Source of the DNA: Cryptomeria japonica | Lineage: Eukaryota; Streptophyta; Pinopsida; Cupressales; Cupressaceae | Direction: 5' to 3' | Assembly (NCBI RefSeq): GCF_030272615.1 | Contig: NC_081406.1 | Coordinates: 476,374,900-476,438,899 of the forward strand | DNA length: 64,000 nt | Shown: positions 21,975 to 34,404 of the stretch, piece by piece | Position numbering within the stretch: position 1 is the first letter of the stretch | Layout of the letters: each line of letters opens with the position of its first letter | Notes under the pieces: generated by a model | Database searches by the model: none | What the model was told of the DNA's origin: nothing | Seen by the model: the letters and a program-made list of their open reading frames with translations, nothing else | Translations under genes and position numbers: made by a program

Positions 21975-23551
21975 TCACCGGGAAGTGGAAGGACCCCTTT
22001 GATCTTGTGATGGAAGTGGATCCTTGAACATGAGATGATCATTATTGGTCGTTTTTGGGTCATGTCCTTCAATTTCAATTTCTCCTCGATCAATAAGATC
22101 CTGAATGAGATCCTTCAATCGGTGGCAATTACTTGTCTTGTGTCCTCGTCCTTGATGGAACTCATAGTGTTCAGTATCTCTCCACCATGCTGGTTTGACC
22201 TGAGGCTCATAGTTGGATAGTTTAGGTAGAGTGACCAAATTCTGAGAAAGGAGTTGTCGCAACACTGTTTCAATGGGTTCCCCTAAGGGAGTGTATGTGC
22301 ATTTTTGTTTTTGTGGACGAGGTCTTGGTTCATCATGAGATGTGATGCGACCTTGATTAGGAGGAACATTTGTGTTATTCTGAGGTGGAGGATTTTGTCC
22401 TGCAAACCGAACCACAGGTTGTGTATTTTGGATAGTTCGAGCATCCACAACCCCATCGTTGACGATATTTTTATTCTTGTTCCAGAAGTTTGGTTTATCA
22501 CTATTGAAGCACGGGCGAGGACCATCTTTTGGTTCATTAAAGATTTTGATGAGTCCTTTCTTGATGAGTGCCCTTTCACATTTTATACCCTTGGTGATCA
22601 TATCATTAAAAGAGTCTGTGTCTTTGACATCCAGGTGAATTCCATTTCTTTGTTTAAGTTGGAAATGAAAATTTCCACTAGTTCTTGTTCAGGTAACTGA
22701 AGAGAACGTCTGCTAGACATTTGGCGCCATCGTTGTAGGAATACTGAGAATAGTTCACCTGGTTTTTGTTTGGTGTTGCATAGATCAGCCATGGTGATGT
22801 CGCGTTCAATATTATAAGAGTAATGTGATAGGAACTTCTGGATGAGTTCCTCAAATGTTCTGATGCCACCTGGTAGTCGGGAAAACCATGATGTGGTTGT
22901 TCCTCCCAAGCTTTGGGGAAAGAGGCGCATTAGGTATGTGTCCTCATAAGCGACTTCGAGACAAGCGGAATGAAATTCTCGGACATGATCGCAGGGATCT
23001 CCCTTTCCTCTATATTTTTCAAATTTTGGTGTTTCGAACCCGTGTGGAAAGGGTGGCATATAAAGATTCCTATCAAACGGATAGGGACAGATGTCGTTAA
23101 GTGAGAATTGATTGGTCTTAACACCACTATGAAGTTGTTGGGCGAGATTCTCGACTTGTTGCCACAACATCTCCATTTCATTTGGAGGAGGAGGTGGTGG
23201 GTTACCTCGAGGGATGTTATATCTGATGTGATTTCTACCTCTTTCCTCCTCATGGTGACTTTGTCTTTCTGATGCTTGTCTTAATTGGGCAAGATCAAAG
23301 TCCGAGGGGAGTTTGGCTCCTTCTTGAGCGAGTCTTAAAAAGTGAGCATCCGCATTGCTCCTTAATATTTCATCAAATAATCTGTTAAAATGAGGGTTAT
23401 GCTGAACCCTTTCGATTGTTGAAGGAGTGGGAGTACTTGGGTTTTCATCATTCACATTTCCTCCAAGTGCTTCTTGAAATTCATTGAGGTTGTCCTCTTC
23501 TTCCTCAATTTCTATTTCTCGCTGCCTTGATCGTGATCAGGTTTGAGCCAT
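21975..23551 (-). pseudogene. Tat-1 gag
   Basis: The ATG at 23551 (MAQT) is followed by a TGA at codon 5, likely from CGA, then about 520 codons. The retrotransposon Gag domain has RLFPQSLGGTTTSWFSRLP, FLSHYSYNIERDI, LCNTKQKPGELFSVFLQRW and FISNLN. A one-base frameshift near 22640 moves the frame, which continues with MITKGIKCERAL and ends in a short Cys/His region (YEFHQGRGHKTSNCHRLKDL). A plain double CCHC is lacking, as is usual for Tat Gags. Gag forms the cytoplasmic particle. Confidence 0.85.
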
Positions 23552-26218
23552 TTTGTTTGCAAGTTTGTTTTGAAGTTGGTTGAAGATGATGATGAGTTGG
23601 TGATGAAATGAAAGATTGATGGTTGGTGGATTGTAGATCTCTAGCACTCTAAAGGTAAATGTAACCAGAATTCTTTTTTTTGAATTGCTTGTTTGTTTTG
23701 ATGATATTTTGGATGTGATAAGGTGTAGAGAAATCTGAGATGTGTTACAGATTTAGACTACCTAGCAATGAGAGGATTCACTCATGAACTAGTTTTAACT
23801 TGCGTAGATGTGTCTCTTAGGATGAGCTTATCCTAGATGTAGAAACAATCTAAAAAGTGATGTGATGTGTTTGATTCAAGCAATATCTAAAAGAGAACTT
23901 GGGACAAGAACCTCTTAATGTTTTGAGAGTTTTGGGATGAATTGATGATGGAATAATGATGTATGAATGAGATGATGGATGTTTTGTTTTCAACTTCAAT
24001 AAAAACTTTGTGTTACAAATGGAACAAACTCTACTTCTTCCCTTTCAGGTGTTGGTGGCATTTCTCGAGCTGTGTTGTAGGTGATACAGATGTTTGGGAA
24101 GAAGTTGGGATTAATCTTTCCTCCTTGATTTTTGTGATAACTTAGAGCTCTATATTGCATAAAAGCTCTGCGGTTCAATGATTCGGAATCAAATTCGTTT
24201 GTTTTACCTTGAAGATAGAGACGCATGCGATGTAGAAAGACTCTATGTGAGACAAAGATTTGTCTATTGAGATAGAAGAATTTCCTCCTTTTGATCAAAG
24301 CCTTTGAGCTTAATGGTCTCCTTTTTAAGTTGATATTCTGATGACACTTCTTCTTTCGCAAGATGTGAAGAATGGTCATAAAATTTGACTCTTTGTTGTT
24401 TGTACTTTGTTTTTGATGTGTTTGGTTGTTTTTGAGAAATGTTGGATGAGTACTTTGTTTTTGAAAGTGATTTGCTGATTTTTCTTTGACAAGAAAACAA
24501 AGCAAGCACACAAACACAAGAATGTTGCCCCCAAAGGCACAAATGAGTATGGGTCTAGATCAACCCAATCTTTGGACTTGTATATGACCCTTCCTTTAGA
24601 TTTATTTTAAAGTGTATTTCCAAAGCCTGAAGTCGGCTCAATTTGCACTAGGTCTGTAAAACGAACACACTTCAAACACTTTTTATCCCTAAGGTCAAAT
24701 GGCCAGTTGTGATAAATTTAGCCCACATCTTGATATTTCTTCGACTTTGGTACTACATACCTTATGAATCCCGTCGTGGCAGGTAAGGATGTGATATACT
24801 AAGTCTTGCACGAGCATAACAAATAGATGATCCCTATGATGGGGGAGTCACCACTTTTATCAAGCCACAAGTGACTTTTCAAAAAGCTATGTTTCTACTC
24901 AAGGAAATATGTATGGTGAGTATCTTGGGAGCAAAACCATCTATGCTCTTGCACTAAATTATATCTCAAATATCCTCAATCAATAGAACGGGTGGGCTAC
25001 TACTTAAAGGTGTTTAGTCATGTTCGATATTTTTGGACATAAGTTCATTCTGCAGTGACTCACTTAAGAGCCTTGTAACTGGTGGTGGGGCCCATTTGTC
25101 CTTTCGGCCAGTTACACTGTAGGAACAGCTATACCCAAGGCTACAGCTTTCGCTCTCACCTGATTTCTATAGCGGCTCGAAGGATTTACCGCTCGAGGTC
25201 GTTCCCAAGAGTATCAATCCCTTGGCAGGCCTCTCTTAAAAAGATAAAATTTGAGCGTTACTAACACTTTTCTCTTGCACCTAGGACCACGAGAGCCAAG
25301 GGAGAGGATAGTGTGTGTTAGAGGTAGGACCACTCGACCAACTCTTTTGCACAAGTGTGCCAAACACAAAATTCACTTGTTCCTTTTAATTTGTCATCGC
25401 AATGATTTTCTATCTATTTGGAGATGTTGCTCCAACAATCATGGTGTTCTTTTTAATTTTCAAAGGCAATTGTTGGAGTAAACTAGAATTTGAAAATCCT
25501 GGTCAACTTAATGAAAAACACGTTTGCATGAAGTAAAATTGCTTTAAAAATGAGACAAGTTGATTGTGAATTTTATTTGCACCAAAAATGGAAGTGTGGA
25601 TTGTAAGTTTTATCTTGATGCAAGAAATAAAATTTGCCTTGTTGATTTTAAGCACCAAAAGAATTTGTTCCTAACTTTGCAACAAAAAAATTTGCGTGTT
25701 TGTTTTTGTGATTCTTTTTAACTTTGAACAAGTGTGATTCTTTTTTAGAGCTCCAAACGAAAGATATGGTTCTTTTTAAAACTCCAAATGAAAGTGTAGT
25801 TGATTTTAACCCAAAAGGAAAATGAATTTATTTTATCCTAACTTGAAAGACAAAGTTAGCAATATGAACAAATTTATTTCCTAAGCTAAAATTGCTAAAA
25901 ATAATGCTATTGTAGGGGTTAGTTAAAACCTGCACAAAAGATAATTAGTTAGAAAAATCTGCATGTTTTGGTGGGCTTCTACAAGCCTAAAATTTTTGGT
26001 TTTCGGTTACAAGGAATTTTCTTACAACTCTTTGTTACAATAGCTCTACTCTGTGTGAAAACAAAAGTGCTATTTAACATGAAAGAGCAACATTATAGAC
26101 AATAGCGTTAAAGTATCAATTTGCGAAGGTGCTAAATTGAGAAGAAAAATGCAAGAGAATGACCTGTGTGTCAATTAAAACATTCAAAAGTTAGTAGTCT
26201 TCAAAATGATTGCTCTTT
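23552..26218 (-). other. Tat-1 5' leader with possible small ORF
   Basis: These 2.7 kb lie between the primer site and gag. A 173-codon minus ORF (24517-23996, starting MFVCLLCFL) has a hydrophobic start and then a Lys/Arg/Asn-rich body. I do not recognise it. Ogre-type Tat elements carry an extra ORF before gag, so it may be a remnant or chance. The rest, including a GC-richer patch around 25080-25330, has no coding signal. Confidence 0.5.
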
Positions 26219-26238
26219 GATTCACGTCGGGTTCACCA
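26219..26238 (-). other. Tat-1 primer-binding site (tRNA-Trp)
   Basis: The minus strand reads TGGTGAACCCGACGTGAATC two bases after the LTR end CATGACATCA. Its complement matches the 3' end of plant tRNA-Trp including CCA, as I recall that tRNA. Confidence 0.75.
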
Positions 26239-26240
26239 AA

Positions 26241-28109
26241 TGATGTCATGGAAATGGGGACAAGGCAACAACAAAGTTCAATGTTAATAAGTTAGTTTCA
26301 ACCATAAAAACAAAACAAAGAACTAAAAACCATTCCAAACATATCAAGAGAGATTTTAAAAAGCATGAAAGAAGTTTAACAAAATAAAAGAAAGGAGAAG
26401 AGCCTCCCTAAGATGCTTCCATGATGCCTTTTGATGCTTCTCCCTTGTTTCTCTCCTCTCCAAGTCCCAAATGAGTGTAGCTCTCAGCTTTTAGCACTAG
26501 CCATGGATGCCATATGGAGATTCAAGATGGTTGAATATGATAAGCAAATACTATGCAAGAGTAGATAGTGATGCTATGAAAAAGCTCTATGCTAATGCCA
26601 ATATAACAACAATACTCTAAAATGCTTCTTTTTGCTTGAGGAGAAGGGTTCTATTTATAGAAGAAATGGGGAAATGAAGGGTTAAGATTGAATGGTTTAA
26701 TCAAGGGCCAAGTTTGAAAGTTGGGGATCCATGTGCACAATTGGCACCAATAAAATGGTGACAAGTGTCAACATAGGATTGGGTTGAGAGAAGAGGTTGG
26801 AGGCATTAAAGGCCTGAGAAGGCCTCATGGTTATCTAGGAGGTAAGGGTCAAGTCTAAATTAAGATTACCCATTGGATTAGGAGTTAATGCAAGGATAAA
26901 CCTTTGTGCAAATGATTAAGAGATAATCATGGTCAAAGCATTAAAGGCTTGATGAGACCCTTGGGTTGGGTAGAGGTTGAGTCAAAACAAATGTTTTAAC
27001 CATGTGGGAGGGTTTGAGGTAACCATTAATGGTTATTGGAGACTTTGGGGATTAAGTGGTTGAAGGTTGAAAGCCTTCAATGGTTATCAAAGACTTTGAG
27101 CCATTTAGTGGTTGAAGGTTGGAAGCTTTCAAAGGTTATCCAAGACTTTGAGGGTTAATTTGTTGAACACACAAAGCATTAATTGTTTTTCAAAGACTTT
27201 GGAGTCTTTGAGAAGTGACTCCAATTTGCTTAGGAATGTGACAATATTTAAGGGATGGATTTACGCTAATTAGGAAGGGTTTAGAAGAATCCAGAAGGGG
27301 TTTAGGCATACAAGTGGATTTTGTAGGAAAATGCAAGTGGGAGAAATTTTGGTATTTTCAATTAAAATAAAATCATTTATTTCAATTAAATGGTGTAATT
27401 TGCATTTGGATAAATATTCAAATAAATATTAATTTATTTAAATGAGAAAAATGAAGATAAAGCATTAAAATGCTTGAAGACTTTGAGGGAAACCATTAAA
27501 GGCTTGAAGACTTTAAGGAAAACCATTAAAGTCTTAAGAAGACTTTAGAAGGAAGCCATCAAGTTTGAAGACTTTAAAGCCATCAAGTTTGAATACTTTA
27601 AGGGAAACCATTAAAGGTTTTAAGTGGGTGAGGATAAATAGGATTTTAAATAAATAATTTATTTAAAATAGTTGTGCAACTTGCTTTTGTAGGAAAATAC
27701 AAGTGGGTGGAGGATAAAGGTGATTTAAATAAATTATTTATTTAAAATAATTGTGCAACTTGTATTTGTAGGAAAATGCAAGTGGGTGGAGGATAAAGGT
27801 GATTTTAAATAAATGATTTATTTATTTAAATGTGAGAGGTGGGATTTTGGGGGATTTAAATAAATATTAATTTATTTAAATGTGAGAGAATATTTAATTA
27901 AATAAATATGATTTATTTATTTAATTAATGGTCTGAATTTGGTTAAGTGAATTAAATCAAATAAATTGAATAATTTATTTAATTAATAGGAGAAGAGGGT
28001 TAAGATGAATTAATTAAATATTAATTTAATTAATTATTAATTGATGGTTAAATAATCAAATAAATACTAAGTATTCATTTAATTAAGTGGACAGATTTAT
28101 GTGACTACA
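26241..28109 (-). repeat. Tat-1 5' LTR, also the 3' LTR of a truncated upstream unit
   Basis: This is 1869 bp, the same length as 11886-13754, with only scattered substitutions (for example near 26585 and 26820). On its minus-strand upstream side it is preceded by the polypurine tract and 3' noncoding DNA of another Tat-1 copy rather than copia sequence. Confidence 0.93.
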
Positions 28110-30600
28110 TTTGCCCCTCTTTGAGACGATGCGGTTTATCGCGTCGTTTCAAAGAAAGAAAAATAGGTGTGAAGAAATGCCCCATAAAATGTAAATTTAA
28201 TGGGTGGTATGCCCCCTCGAGAGATGGGCCAAATTTTGTTTTGAAAAATCGGGCGATCTCTCGAAAAAGAATGCAAAGTGGAGGGGAGGTAGAATAGAAG
28301 AAATTAGAACTAATGATGAAAGAATGGGAGAAAATGGAGTGAATATGAAGAAACAACAAGCCAACGAGTACCCTAAGGTCATGCAAGAGATACATAGCAG
28401 ATGTAGTGTGGGGTTTGGATTGATGCTATACAATTGATCAAAATTGGTTGGACAATCTGGTGCAATCGGTTGAATTGCCCCGGTCAAGTCAAAGCGTGAC
28501 AGTTGATGTCAGTTGGTCGCTTGAACATGAGAAAGTCTGAGTAAGTGAATCAAAGTGACCTGATGGTGACTTAGACAATTGATGTAATTGTCCGATGAAG
28601 TCAAGGTATATGAAGCAAAATACTCGTTGAGACATAGACAATTGATGTAATTGGCCGTTGGATTGTGTTTGATTGGTTGATCAATTGATAGTGTGTGCGT
28701 GTGATGGATGATTGTGGTGAATCATAGCAGCCCCGTTGAGACTAGGTCATTGTGATAAATGCCTGATGTAGTCTAGGATTACCATAATCGATTACCTGTT
28801 GAGACCCGAAGATACTTGATCAGAGTATCTGTTGATAGTCTAGGTGTGTGTGAGTCGATGTATCTGTGTAGACAGAGTAACTGGCTTGACTTATTGGATG
28901 ACTTAGGATAGGAAACACAATCCCTCCTATTTAGAGATGGATGGTGATGAACGTGGCTTGATTAGGTTGATTGGGACACGATGTAGGGTATGTGATACTC
29001 ATTATCGAGATGGGGAGGGTGAGGGGGGGGGTTCGATGTTAGATAGAAGAAATGGAGAACTTATTACATTCCTATGGAAGAAGAGGAAAATAGAGTATCC
29101 ATTGTCATTACTATGTATGAATGATATGCAGCTATTTATGAATGTATGGATGGGTGGAATGCAACGAAATGCAATATATACAGATGAGATGGAATGACGA
29201 TCCATAGTGCTCTATTTTCATCATTGAGCTTTAAAATGTTGGAAGAGAATACAAGCAACTTGACATAAAGATTCAAGATGACCAGAGTATTTCTTACATG
29301 GATTTGATATAGCAAGTTAATACAAGCAACTTGATATAATGGATCAAGTTGACCTGAGTATTGCTTGCGGAACAAACAAGGATTATCTCCATTCATGCAT
29401 GACTTGGATCGTCCTCCTTGATCTTAGGCTGATCATATCCTGAGACAAGTGCATACCGTACTAAGAAATAAAAACCTTTATCCAAATTGGATGAGGAGGA
29501 ACCAAAGAATGAGCATTGTACCTGTAAACAAATAGTATATACATAAAGAATAAAAGAATATGGATCCTTGGTAATGGTTCATGCTCATATGGTCGAGGTA
29601 TATGCTGTAGTCAGCAAGCCGTAATGATCTATGACTATATTTGGCATAAGATTACGTAGCTTAGTGAACTTCCCGCGTAGACACCATTAGTACATGCCCC
29701 AGAACTTCATCGGAAGTAATGCGCAAATGATACAAAACAATGCTGAAAGATCCCAATACAAATAAACAAATGAATTACTCACGAATCAACCAAGCATTTG
29801 ATAGCTTAACATAATTTTCTTGTCAAAGAAAACATCACTTTTGTCTTTGTTTTGGTAAGGAAGGATGCATCCTTGTTTAAGACAATTTGGATTGTAGATG
29901 TTGATTGTGTTGGTCGAGTGATAAGTGGTCATTTGTGTGAGTATTTTGTCAATGTTTGTTTTGTATCTGATCGGATGAATATGTACAAGGTGTTGTCATG
30001 TTCTTGGGTGATTTTTGATGGTTTTTTCGATGTTTTTGGATTTTGTGTAATAGTTTTTGAATGTTTTTGGATTTTGTGAGTCATTTTTGAATGTTTTTGG
30101 ATTTTGCGAGACATTTTTGAATGTTTTTGTATTTTGCGAGACATTTTTGAATGTTTTTGTCAATGAATCACCAGTAATGTAGAATCCACTTCCATCATCT
30201 AGATTGTAAGGGCATTGCCCCCAAGTTGGACATGATTTATGAAAAAGCGGGATGCCAGATGCATGAAGTACTTTCTTGGATTACAGATCAAATAACAAGC
30301 AATGGTTAGATGGATGGATGTGTGTATGTATGAATGTGATCGCAATGAGCCTGAAAGATACTGGAGCCATTGCCTTTACGAGTGGCGCCTGTTTGCTAGG
30401 TTTTCACCATCGTACTTACCCAAGGTGCCACTAGAGTGGTTGTTCACCGTTTGGATGCATGATTTTTCTTTACTTTTTTGAATGTTTTTGTATTTTCTTT
30501 AGGACATTTTTCTGAATGTTTTTGGTATTTTCTTTAGGACATTTTTTTGAATGTTTTTGGTATTTTCTGATATGCAGGGGAGCCTGATGCCTTGTACACC
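28110..30600 (-). repeat. Duplicate of the Tat-1 3' noncoding region
   Basis: Collinear with 13755-16247, including the minisatellite and poly-G run, with a few base differences and a shorter G run. It belongs to the truncated upstream unit of the Tat-1 dimer. Confidence 0.9.
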
Positions 30601-30992
30601 TTAGGTATAAAACCGTTTGAGGTGCATGCTATTGAATGGATCTGCGAGCGGTTCTCCGTCTAATGTAGCCAACTGATATGCCCCGGACCCGAATACAACA
30701 GTGACAACATATGGGCCGAGCCAATTTGATTCAAACTTGCCTTGATGTTCTCTGTTTGGTTGGTTGCGAGGATTCTCTCGAAGAACAAGATCACCTACCT
30801 CAAATGTATGAGATCTGACTCGGTGATTGTAGCTTCTACTCATGTGCTGCTGATAGGCTTTGAGGTGATTATATGCAGCTTGTCACTTCTCATCAAGTAA
30901 CTCTAAGTCCTGAAGACGTGAGACTCTGTATGCTTCATCATCGATGAGATTATGCAAGGAAACTCGTAATGATGGTATCTCAACCTCAATTT
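30601..30992 (-). pseudogene. Tat-1 integrase C-terminus, truncated duplicate
   Basis: It carries MSRSYNHRVRSHTFEVGDLV, then GKFESNWLGPYVV and MHLKRFYT, matching 16248-16650. This copy lacks one of the stops seen there (NHRVRS for NH*VRF). It breaks at 30992 within the motif CTCAACCTCAAT, where sequence switches to copia RT with no intervening integrase core. This is a deletion junction. Confidence 0.88.
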
Positions 30993-32528
30993 GAGCCTAA
31001 ATCATTCAAAGAGGCTCATAAAGATGAAGACTGGATCAAGGCAATGGAAGAGGAACTTGACCAAATAAAGAAAAATGGTACATGGTCCTTGGTACCTAGA
31101 CCAGAGCATAAAAATGTCATTTGCATGAAATGGGTGTCTAGGAACAAGCTGAATGAGGATGGCACAATGATTAGGAATAAAGCCAGATTGTTGTGCAAAG
31201 GATATGCTCAAGAAGAAGCAGAAGATTATGGAGAAACCTTTGCTCTTGTAGCCAGATTGGAAGGAGTTTGTATGCTTCTTACATATGCAGCTCTTAAAGG
31301 CTTCAAAGTATATCAAATGGATGTAAAATCTGCATTCCTAAATGGTGTACTTGAAGAGGAGGTGTATATTGAGCAACTAGATGGGTTTTCTCTATCTGAA
31401 GACAGTGACATGGTATGTAGGCTACATAAAGCCTTATATGGTCTAAAGCAAGCACCTAGGGCATGGTATGAGCACCTACATTCCCATCTTGTGAAGATTG
31501 GATTTGAGAGAACAAGTGAAGATAGCAATATCAACTTGAAGTCTGAAGGAGATCAAATCCTAATCTATGAGATTTTTGTTGATGACATTATATTTGGTGG
31601 AGATGACAAGATGAGTCGTGAGTTTGCTAATGAGATGAAGAAAGAGTTTGGGATGTCACTCATAGGGCAGATTAAGTTCTTCATTGGACTACAAATCTAA
31701 TAGATGAAAGATGGAATCTTTATCACTTAGTCCAAATATGTCAAAGAGGTGTTGAAGACCTTTGGCATGGAAGATAGCAAACTGGTTGGTACACCGATGG
31801 TGACCGATTGCAAATTGACAAAAGAGGATGATTCTGCACTGGTTGATGAGAAGGAATACCGATCAATGATTGGTAAGTTGCATTATGTAGTGCATAGCAG
31901 ACCGGATATTGTACATGTAGTTGGCATTACTGCAAGGTTCCAGAAAATTCCAAGAGAATCCCAATTGGTTGCAGTCAAGTGGATTCTTAGGTATCTGAAG
32001 GGAACAATTAACTATGGATTCTGGTACCCATATAGCAATGATTTCAATCTGAAAGTGTTCATAGATGTTGATTGGGCAGGTAATGTGGATGATCAAAAAA
32101 GCACAACTGGTGGTGCATTCTTTCTCAGTGGTAGACTGGTCTCATGGATAAGTAAAAAGCAGAGTTGTATCTCTTAGTCTACAGTGGAAGCGGAGTATGT
32201 TGCAGCTTTCATGAACTGCACTCAGACAATTTGGATGAAGCATGTACTGGAAGGCTTCAAAATCCCTATATCTGAACTGGTAAGTATATTCTGTGATAAG
32301 AAAAGTGCTATCAATATCTCAAAGAATCCGGTTTTACATTTTAGAACCAAGCATTTTGAGCTTAAGTATCATTTCTTGAGGGAAAAGGTTCAGAATGAAG
32401 AGATTGCACTAGAACATGTTTCCAGTAAGGAGCAGTTAGCAGACATATTCACCAAGCCTCTCCCAAAGACTACATTTGTGCATTTAAGAGGTGAATTGGG
32501 GGTACTACCCCTTCAGGAGGTGAACTAA
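30993..32528 (+). pseudogene. Ty1/copia reverse transcriptase and RNase H (downstream C1 unit)
   Basis: The frame begins at PQFEPKSFKEA next to the Tat-1 break. RT motifs are IKKNGTWSLVPRP, VYQMDVKSAFLNG, LYGLKQAPRAWYEHL and the catalytic IFVDDIIFGG (Phe for the usual Tyr). RNase H has DVDWAGN, EAEYVAAFMNC and EQLADIFTKPLPK. Stops: two adjacent near 31698, one near 31728 and one at 32176. Its last third duplicates 1-486 plus 8128-8331. The DIIFGG motif fits Tork/TAR/SIRE-type copia; the lineage is not resolved. Confidence 0.93.
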
Positions 32529-32770
32529 AAGTATTTGTTCCACATTCGTCAAGTATTGCATAGTCAAATTTTTGTTGATTGATGTGTTGAAGGACACTAC
32601 TCCTCAGGGGGAGTAGCATAATGGAACATGGATGCTTGTGCCTCCACTTTGGCATTGTTGTCAAAGGGGGAGAAGGAGTGAAGCGGAAAATATATCTGCA
32701 AAAAATGGGGGAGAAGATGTGAAGTGGAGAGATATCTTTGTATATTGCCATCAATGCCAAAGGGGGAGAT
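32529..32770 (+). other. C1 3' noncoding region with repeated polypurine tracts
   Basis: Counterpart of 8332-8585. CTCAGGGGGAG, CAAAGGGGGAGAAGGAG, ATGGGGGAGAAG and finally CAAAGGGGGAGAT occur, the last touching the LTR at 32771. Confidence 0.75.
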
Positions 32771-34404
32771 TGTTGGCATTATGTGAACCGGTAAAGGACA
32801 TAATGATATTGTATATTGTCATTGATGTCAATATGTGATATGAAGTGAACCAGCATATGTGATATGTGAGAAGAGAGAACCGACATATGTGTGAACCGGT
32901 ATATATGCCAAAGTGAAGCGGTGTATTTGCTCAAGGTGAACTGGCATGTAGTTATGGGAACCGGCACATGGAAGCATTGTATAACTACCAGTTGGTAGGT
33001 AGTTTCCACTTTAGGATTTCTAGTTGGAGTACCTCAAGCCTATGTGACTCAATCGGTGATCTTTGTGTGATGAGTTAGAAATATAATGGAGAATAGATCA
33101 TGTTGCCACGTAAGCCCTGTGCGTGTGAAGGATCTTGCATGAAGAAGACTATTCATATCTACCTCGGGAATGTGCAAAGTTTGTCAAACGTTGATAATGC
33201 GTGATGGGTTATCAGCCACTATGAAATCGGTGGATAATGGATGATGGAGAATGTCTTGAGATCGATTCAAGATTGTTGCATTTAATGCAGTATGATTCAA
33301 TGGTCATTATTGAACCACTTGAATTGCTTAACCTAACAGGTTTAGGGTTTAGGGTTTTTGCTACCGACATGTCTGTTTACTATAAGATCGATGGTGTGTT
33401 TCTTTCTAAGGTTGTTGGTAAAAGTTGTGTGTGTGTATCCAATGGAAGTGATACGTGATTCTTGCCAGACCAAAGGAGAGAAGGGATACCTGCAAAGTGA
33501 ATGTGCAGAAGGTGAAGAGGAGCCAAAACGGATCTGCATTAGCATTGAGTGTTATTACTAGATCACTGTAATTCCTGTTGATCTTTAACCACTTCAACAA
33601 TTGTGAAATCCTTTAACAGGGTAGCCTTAACCAGCTTGATACAAATCCCTTAACAAGGTAGCTTTAATCGGCTTGATACAAATCCCTTAAACAGGGTAGC
33701 TTTAACCAGCTTGATACAAATCCCTTAACAAGGTAACTCAAAGTTATTTAGTTCTGGGAAGCTATAGAGCTCTGGAGATCCTTTAGCTATTAAGTTCTTG
33801 AAATCCTCTAACAAGGTAACCGTAACTGGGTTTAACCCTTAACCGGGTATTGTAGCCATCTCTTAACCAGGTGATCCCTAACAGGATCAGTTCCTAGCAG
33901 AACCTATTGTAATGTCTTTAACTGGACAAGGCTCCTAACAGAGCGAACTTCTAAAGAGTTCAAAAAGTAGCTTGTGGGTATTCATCCCACCATGGTTTTT
34001 CCCAGTTGGGTTTCCATGTGAAAAATATGTGTGTCATGTGTGATGCTTTTATCTTGTGATGCTTTGTTATTACCTGTTGAACATATGATGGTTCTGTGTT
34101 TTATTCCTGTCTTTAAAACATATTGAACTAACTATTGTGAAGATCTAATGATAGTTTACCTATTCATGCATGAGGGTGTAATGGTACTATAGTATTGAGC
34201 TAAGAGGAAAGATTAGTGAGTGACTGGTTTATGATTGTTTTAGTTATTCTGGGTCTTACCGGTTGCACTCTATTTCAACCAGTATCACTGCTTGCCAGTC
34301 ATTTGGAGTGTTTGCTATCAAACTGGTTTTGGACTATATTTTTGTCTTTACTGATTCACCCCCCCCCTCTCAGTACCGGTTTGGTACTATTCATTCATCA
34401 TTGC
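32771..34404 (+). repeat. C1 3' LTR
   Basis: Starts TGTTGGCATTATG and ends …CATTGCA, where gypsy RT begins. It resembles 8586-10163 throughout, with an extra segment near 32840-32860 and more CCCTTAACAGGGTAGC repeats around 33605-33740. Its last bases (TTGCA) differ from the partner's TTGAATTATCA. TTGTCATTGATGTCAA lies at 32817-32832. Confidence 0.88.

Larger units (their letters stand above)
11886..30992 (-). mobile_element. Tat-1: very large Ty3/gypsy (Tat-type) element, partial dimer, inside copia integrase
   Basis: On the minus strand this block reads: truncated integrase end and 3' noncoding (30992-28110), LTR (28109-26241), full interior with gag-PR-RT-RNase H-archaeal-type RNase H-INT (26240-13755), LTR (13754-11886). 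The complete unit is 16.2 kb with 1869-bp LTRs, a 2.7-kb leader and a 2.5-kb 3' noncoding stretch, an Ogre/Tat-like size. LTRs and the duplicated flank differ at only a few positions by eye, so this is the youngest element here. The left end abuts copia integrase; the right end is a truncation joined to copia RT. Confidence 0.88.
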
